From assembly GCF_024213195.1 (NCBI RefSeq), contig NZ_JANAVF010000012.1, forward strand, positions 186,001-250,000: a stretch of 64,000 nucleotides of DNA, written 5' to 3'. The notes under the pieces are model-generated. The model made no database searches. It saw only the letters and a list, made by a program, of their open reading frames with translations, and was not told the DNA's origin. The stretch is from Streptomyces sp. TBY4. GTDB taxonomy: Bacteria > Actinomycetota > Actinomycetes > Streptomycetales > Streptomycetaceae. The translations under genes were made by a program, and so were the position numbers. This document shows positions 61,489-64,000 of the stretch, in pieces; position 1 is the stretch's first letter; every line of letters starts with the position of its first letter.

Positions 61489-62284
61489 CCAAGCGGCCGC
61501 CGCCGTCCACGCCGAGGACCTCACCGTCCGCCGCGGCACCGGCCGCAACCCCCGCACCGTCCTCGACGGCCTCTCCTTCTCCGTCCCCCGCGGCCGCATC
61601 ACCGGCCTCCTCGGCCCCTCCGGCTGCGGAAAGTCCACCCTGATGCGGTCCGTCGTCGGCACCCAGGCCCACGTCACCGGCACCCTCGACGTCCTCGGCC
61701 ACCCCGCCGGCCACCCCGGACTCCGCTCCCGCATCGGCTACGTCACCCAGGCGCCCTCCGTCTACGACGACCTCACCGTCCGGCAGAACCTCGACTACTT
61801 CGCCGCGATCCTCGACCCCGGCCGCGCCGCCGCCGAGCGCCGCCGCGAGACCGTCACCCGGGCCATCGCCGACGTCGACCTCACCTCCCACACCACCGCC
61901 CTCGCCGGAAACCTCTCCGGCGGCCAGCGCAGCAGGGTCTCCCTCGCGGTCGCCCTCCTCGGCAGCCCCGAGCTCCTCGTCCTCGACGAGCCGACCGTCG
62001 GCCTCGACCCGGTCCTGCGCCGCGACCTGTGGAACCTCTTCCACGACCTGGCCGCCACCCGCGGCGCCACCCTCCTCGTCTCCTCCCACGTCATGGACGA
62101 AGCCGAGCGCTGCCACGACCTCCTCCTCATGCGCGAGGGCCGCCTCCTCGCACAGGACACCCCCGAGGCACTGCGCACCCGTACCCGCACCGACACCGTC
62201 GAAGAGGGCTTCCTCCACCTCGTCGACGCCGCGAACGCCGAAGCAGGCACCACCACCCCGGCCCCCCACGGGAGCACCCGATGA
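61478..62284 (+). CDS. ABC-2-type exporter, ATP-binding protein
   Basis: The 268-residue ATPase has Walker A GPSGCGKSTL near residue 46, the Q-loop in IGYVTQAPSVYDDLTVRQNL, the LSGGQRSRVSLAVALL signature, Walker B LLVLDEPTVGLDP and the H-loop SSHVMDEAERC. Such DrrA-like ATPases drive drug or lipid export. The start is read as the first ATG at 61478 (MMNNQ); the next codon is also ATG. GGAG lies 13 nt upstream, a long spacing. The stop overlaps the permease gene by 4 nt (ATGA). Confidence 0.92.
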   Translation: MMNNQAAAAVHAEDLTVRRGTGRNPRTVLDGLSFSVPRGRITGLLGPSGCGKSTLMRSVVGTQAHVTGTLDVLGHPAGHPGLRSRIGYVTQAPSVYDDLTVRQNLDYFAAILDPGRAAAERRRETVTRAIADVDLTSHTTALAGNLSGGQRSRVSLAVALLGSPELLVLDEPTVGLDPVLRRDLWNLFHDLAATRGATLLVSSHVMDEAERCHDLLLMREGRLLAQDTPEALRTRTRTDTVEEGFLHLVDAANAEAGTTTPAPHGSTR

Positions 62285-63018
62285 GCACCGCCCGCACCCT
62301 CGCCACCGCCGCCCGCGTCCTGCGCCAGCTCCGCCACGACCCGCGCTCCATCGCGCTGATGCTGCTGGTCCCCGTACTGATGCTCGTCCTGCTCCGCTAC
62401 GTCTTCGACGGCAGCCCGCGGACCTTCAACAGCATCGGCGCCTCGCTCCTCGGGATCTTCCCCCTCATCACGATGTTCCTGATCACCTCCATCGCGACCC
62501 TGCGCGAACGCACCTCGGGCACCCTCGAACGCCTCCTCGCCATGCCGCTCGGCAAGGGCGACCTCATCGCCGGCTACGCCCTCGCCTTCGGCGCCATGGC
62601 GGTCGTCCAGTCCCTGCTCGCCACCGGCGTCGCCCTCTGGGTCCTGGGCCTCGACGTCGTCGGCTCCCCGTGGCTGCTCCTGCTCGTCGCCCTCCTCGAC
62701 GCCCTGCTCGGCACCGCGCTCGGCCTCTTCGTCTCCGCCTTCGCGGCGTCCGAGTTCCAGGCCGTCCAGTTCATGCCGGCCGTGATCTTCCCCCAGCTCC
62801 TCCTGTGCGGCCTCTTCGCCGCCCGCGACACCATGCAGCCCGTCCTGGAGGCGATCTCCGACGTCCTGCCCATGTCCTACGCCGTCGACGGCATGAACCA
62901 GGTCCTCACCCACACCGACATGACCGCCGACTTCGTCCGCGACGCCGTCGTCGTCGCCGGATGCGCCGTCCTGGTCCTCACCCTCGGCGCCGCCACCCTC
63001 CGCCGCCGCACGCCCTGA
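62281..63018 (+). CDS. ABC-2-type exporter, permease
   Basis: The 245-residue permease has six hydrophobic segments and the ABC-2 layout: ALMLLVPVLMLVLLRYVFDG, RERTSGTLERLLAMPLGKGDLI (coupling region), LLLLVALLDALLGTALGLFVSAF, FMPAVIFPQLLLCGLF, and LPMSYAVDGMNQVL. Its ATG overlaps the ATPase stop, so the pair is coupled. No regulator or substrate gene is adjacent, so the transported compound is unknown. Confidence 0.92.
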   Translation: MSTARTLATAARVLRQLRHDPRSIALMLLVPVLMLVLLRYVFDGSPRTFNSIGASLLGIFPLITMFLITSIATLRERTSGTLERLLAMPLGKGDLIAGYALAFGAMAVVQSLLATGVALWVLGLDVVGSPWLLLLVALLDALLGTALGLFVSAFAASEFQAVQFMPAVIFPQLLLCGLFAARDTMQPVLEAISDVLPMSYAVDGMNQVLTHTDMTADFVRDAVVVAGCAVLVLTLGAATLRRRTP

Positions 63019-63130
63019 CCGGTACGCCCTGACCGCACTGCGGACAGGACACCGCCGCTCCCCGCCCGGGTGCAAGGATGGCCACGCAGACGACGTACAC
63101 GCACCAACAGTTCGGCGAGGTGAATCGGGC

Positions 63131-63940
63131 ATGACCCAGACAGTCGCAGTCCTCGGTACCGGCAAGATCGGTGAGGCCCTGCTCAGCGGGATGATCCGCG
63201 GCGGCTGGCCCGCCTCCAAGCTCCTCGTCACCGCCCGCCGCGCGGAACGCGCCGAGGAGCTGCGCACCCGCTACGGCGTCGAGGCCGTCACCAACGCCGA
63301 GGCCGCCAAGCGCGCCGACACCCTCATCCTCACCGTGAAGCCGCAGGACATGGGCAAGCTCCTCGAAGAGCTCGCCCCGCACGTCCCCGCGGACCGCCTC
63401 GTCATCAGCGGCGCGGCCGGCATCCCGACCTCCTTCTTCGAGGAGCGCCTCGCCCAGGGCACGCCCGTCGTCCGCGTCATGACGAACACCCCCGCCCTCG
63501 TCGACGAGGCCATGTCCGTCATCTCGGCCGGCAGCCACGCCACCGCCGCGCACCTCGCGCACACGGAGGAGATCTTCGGCGGCGTCGGCAAGACCCTGCG
63601 CGTCCCGGAGTCCCAGCAGGACGCGGCCACCGCCCTCTCCGGCTCCGGCCCCGCCTACTTCTACTACCTCGTCGAGGCCATGACCGACGCCGGCATCCTC
63701 CTCGGACTGCCCCGCGCCCAGGCCCACGACCTCATCGTCCAGGCCGCCGTCGGCGCCGCCGTCATGCTCCGCGACAGCGGCGAGCACCCGGTCAAGCTCC
63801 GCGAGGCCGTCACCTCCCCGGCCGGCACCACCATCAACGCGATCGTCGAGCTGGAGAAGCACGGCGTACGAGCCGCCCTGATCGCCGCCCTGGAAGCCGC
63901 CCGCGACCGCAGCCGCGAACTCGCCTCCGGCAACAGCTGA
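63131..63940 (+). CDS. proC: Pyrroline-5-carboxylate reductase
   Basis: ProC reduces pyrroline-5-carboxylate to L-proline with NAD(P)H. The 269-residue enzyme has the dinucleotide fold TVAVLGTGKIGEALLSGMIRGG, ILTVKPQDMG, VVRVMTNTPALV, the ALSGSGPAYFYYLVEAMTDAG helix and the C-terminal VTSPAGTTINAIVELE signature. GGCGAGGTGAATCGGGC precedes the ATG. It is 112 nt from the exporter gene on the same strand. Confidence 0.96.
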   Translation: MTQTVAVLGTGKIGEALLSGMIRGGWPASKLLVTARRAERAEELRTRYGVEAVTNAEAAKRADTLILTVKPQDMGKLLEELAPHVPADRLVISGAAGIPTSFFEERLAQGTPVVRVMTNTPALVDEAMSVISAGSHATAAHLAHTEEIFGGVGKTLRVPESQQDAATALSGSGPAYFYYLVEAMTDAGILLGLPRAQAHDLIVQAAVGAAVMLRDSGEHPVKLREAVTSPAGTTINAIVELEKHGVRAALIAALEAARDRSRELASGNS

Positions 63941-63950
63941 CACCCGCAGG

Positions 63951-63984
63951 CCGCTACGGGGCTGCGCCCGCAGCCCCGTAGCGG
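63951..63984 (+). terminator. Hairpin terminator after proC
   Basis: CCGCTACGGGGCTGC pairs exactly with GCAGCCCCGTAGCGG across GCCC, a 15-bp stem 10 nt after the proC stop. No U-run. Confidence 0.8.
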
Positions 63985-64000
63985 CGTCGGCCCCACCCCT

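Overview
The window is about 72% G+C, almost gap-free, and rich in GTG starts and 4-nt start/stop overlaps. Gene content and order (lsr2, clpC, sigE-cseABC, mutY, disA, radA, ppx, ilvD, proC, with nadB-nadC-coaX upstream) point to a Streptomyces chromosome core segment, close to the S. coelicolor region around lsr2 and sigE. This assignment rests on recognition of protein families and order, not on a database search. No rRNA, tRNA, CRISPR array, insertion sequence or secondary-metabolite cluster was seen. Layout, left to right. 0-3.7 kb, minus strand: folate operon (folP, an NTF2-like protein, folB cut by the window edge) downstream of an MprF-type aminoacyl-lipid synthase; a membrane-anchored alpha/beta hydrolase diverges from it. 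4.9-8.4 kb: complete osmoprotectant ABC importer (ATPase divergent from two permeases and a lipoprotein). 8.5-21.1 kb: coiled-coil membrane protein, small CxxC protein, arylamine N-acetyltransferase coupled to an orphan nuoD, two PH-domain proteins, secreted endonuclease-like protein, two-component system, MidA/NDUFAF7-type methyltransferase, secreted M28 aminopeptidase, ArsR-type regulator. 21.1-28.9 kb: repeat-rich spacer, PLP lyase, then the DUF2520-panC-nadB-nadC-coaX cluster joining CoA and NAD synthesis. 28.9-35.5 kb: lone DUF397 protein, small proteins, BlaI-type repressor, N-acetylglutamate synthase-type acetyltransferase, lsr2, clpC. 35.6-39.6 kb: a large NACHT NTPase of the bacterial NLR type, the one gene that looks accessory, divergent from a secreted M23 peptidase. 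39.6-44.5 kb, minus strand: sigE-cseA-cseB-cseC cell-envelope stress operon plus a jellyroll membrane protein. 44.6-52.8 kb: mutY, PAP2 phosphatase, disA, radA, and an unusual sigma/anti-sigma/BACON fusion. 52.9-64 kb: Ppx/GppA, sugar isomerase, TetR, ilvD, a Ser/Thr kinase with a beta-propeller sensor, tandem SH3 proteins, an ABC-2 exporter with a striking AT-rich palindrome on its start codon, and proC. Themes. Much of the window concerns the cell envelope: lipid aminoacylation, SigE/Cse sensing, M23 peptidase, SH3 proteins, PAP2, the kinase with an extracellular sensor, and a membrane-tethered sigma fusion. The most notable items are the NACHT gene with its hairpin-masked start, the sigma/anti-sigma/BACON fusion, the divergent orphan NuoD lying about 5 kb from a MidA-type methyltransferase, a large inverted-repeat element at 21.3 kb, and a dispersed intergenic repeat that also supplies the last codons of a gene.
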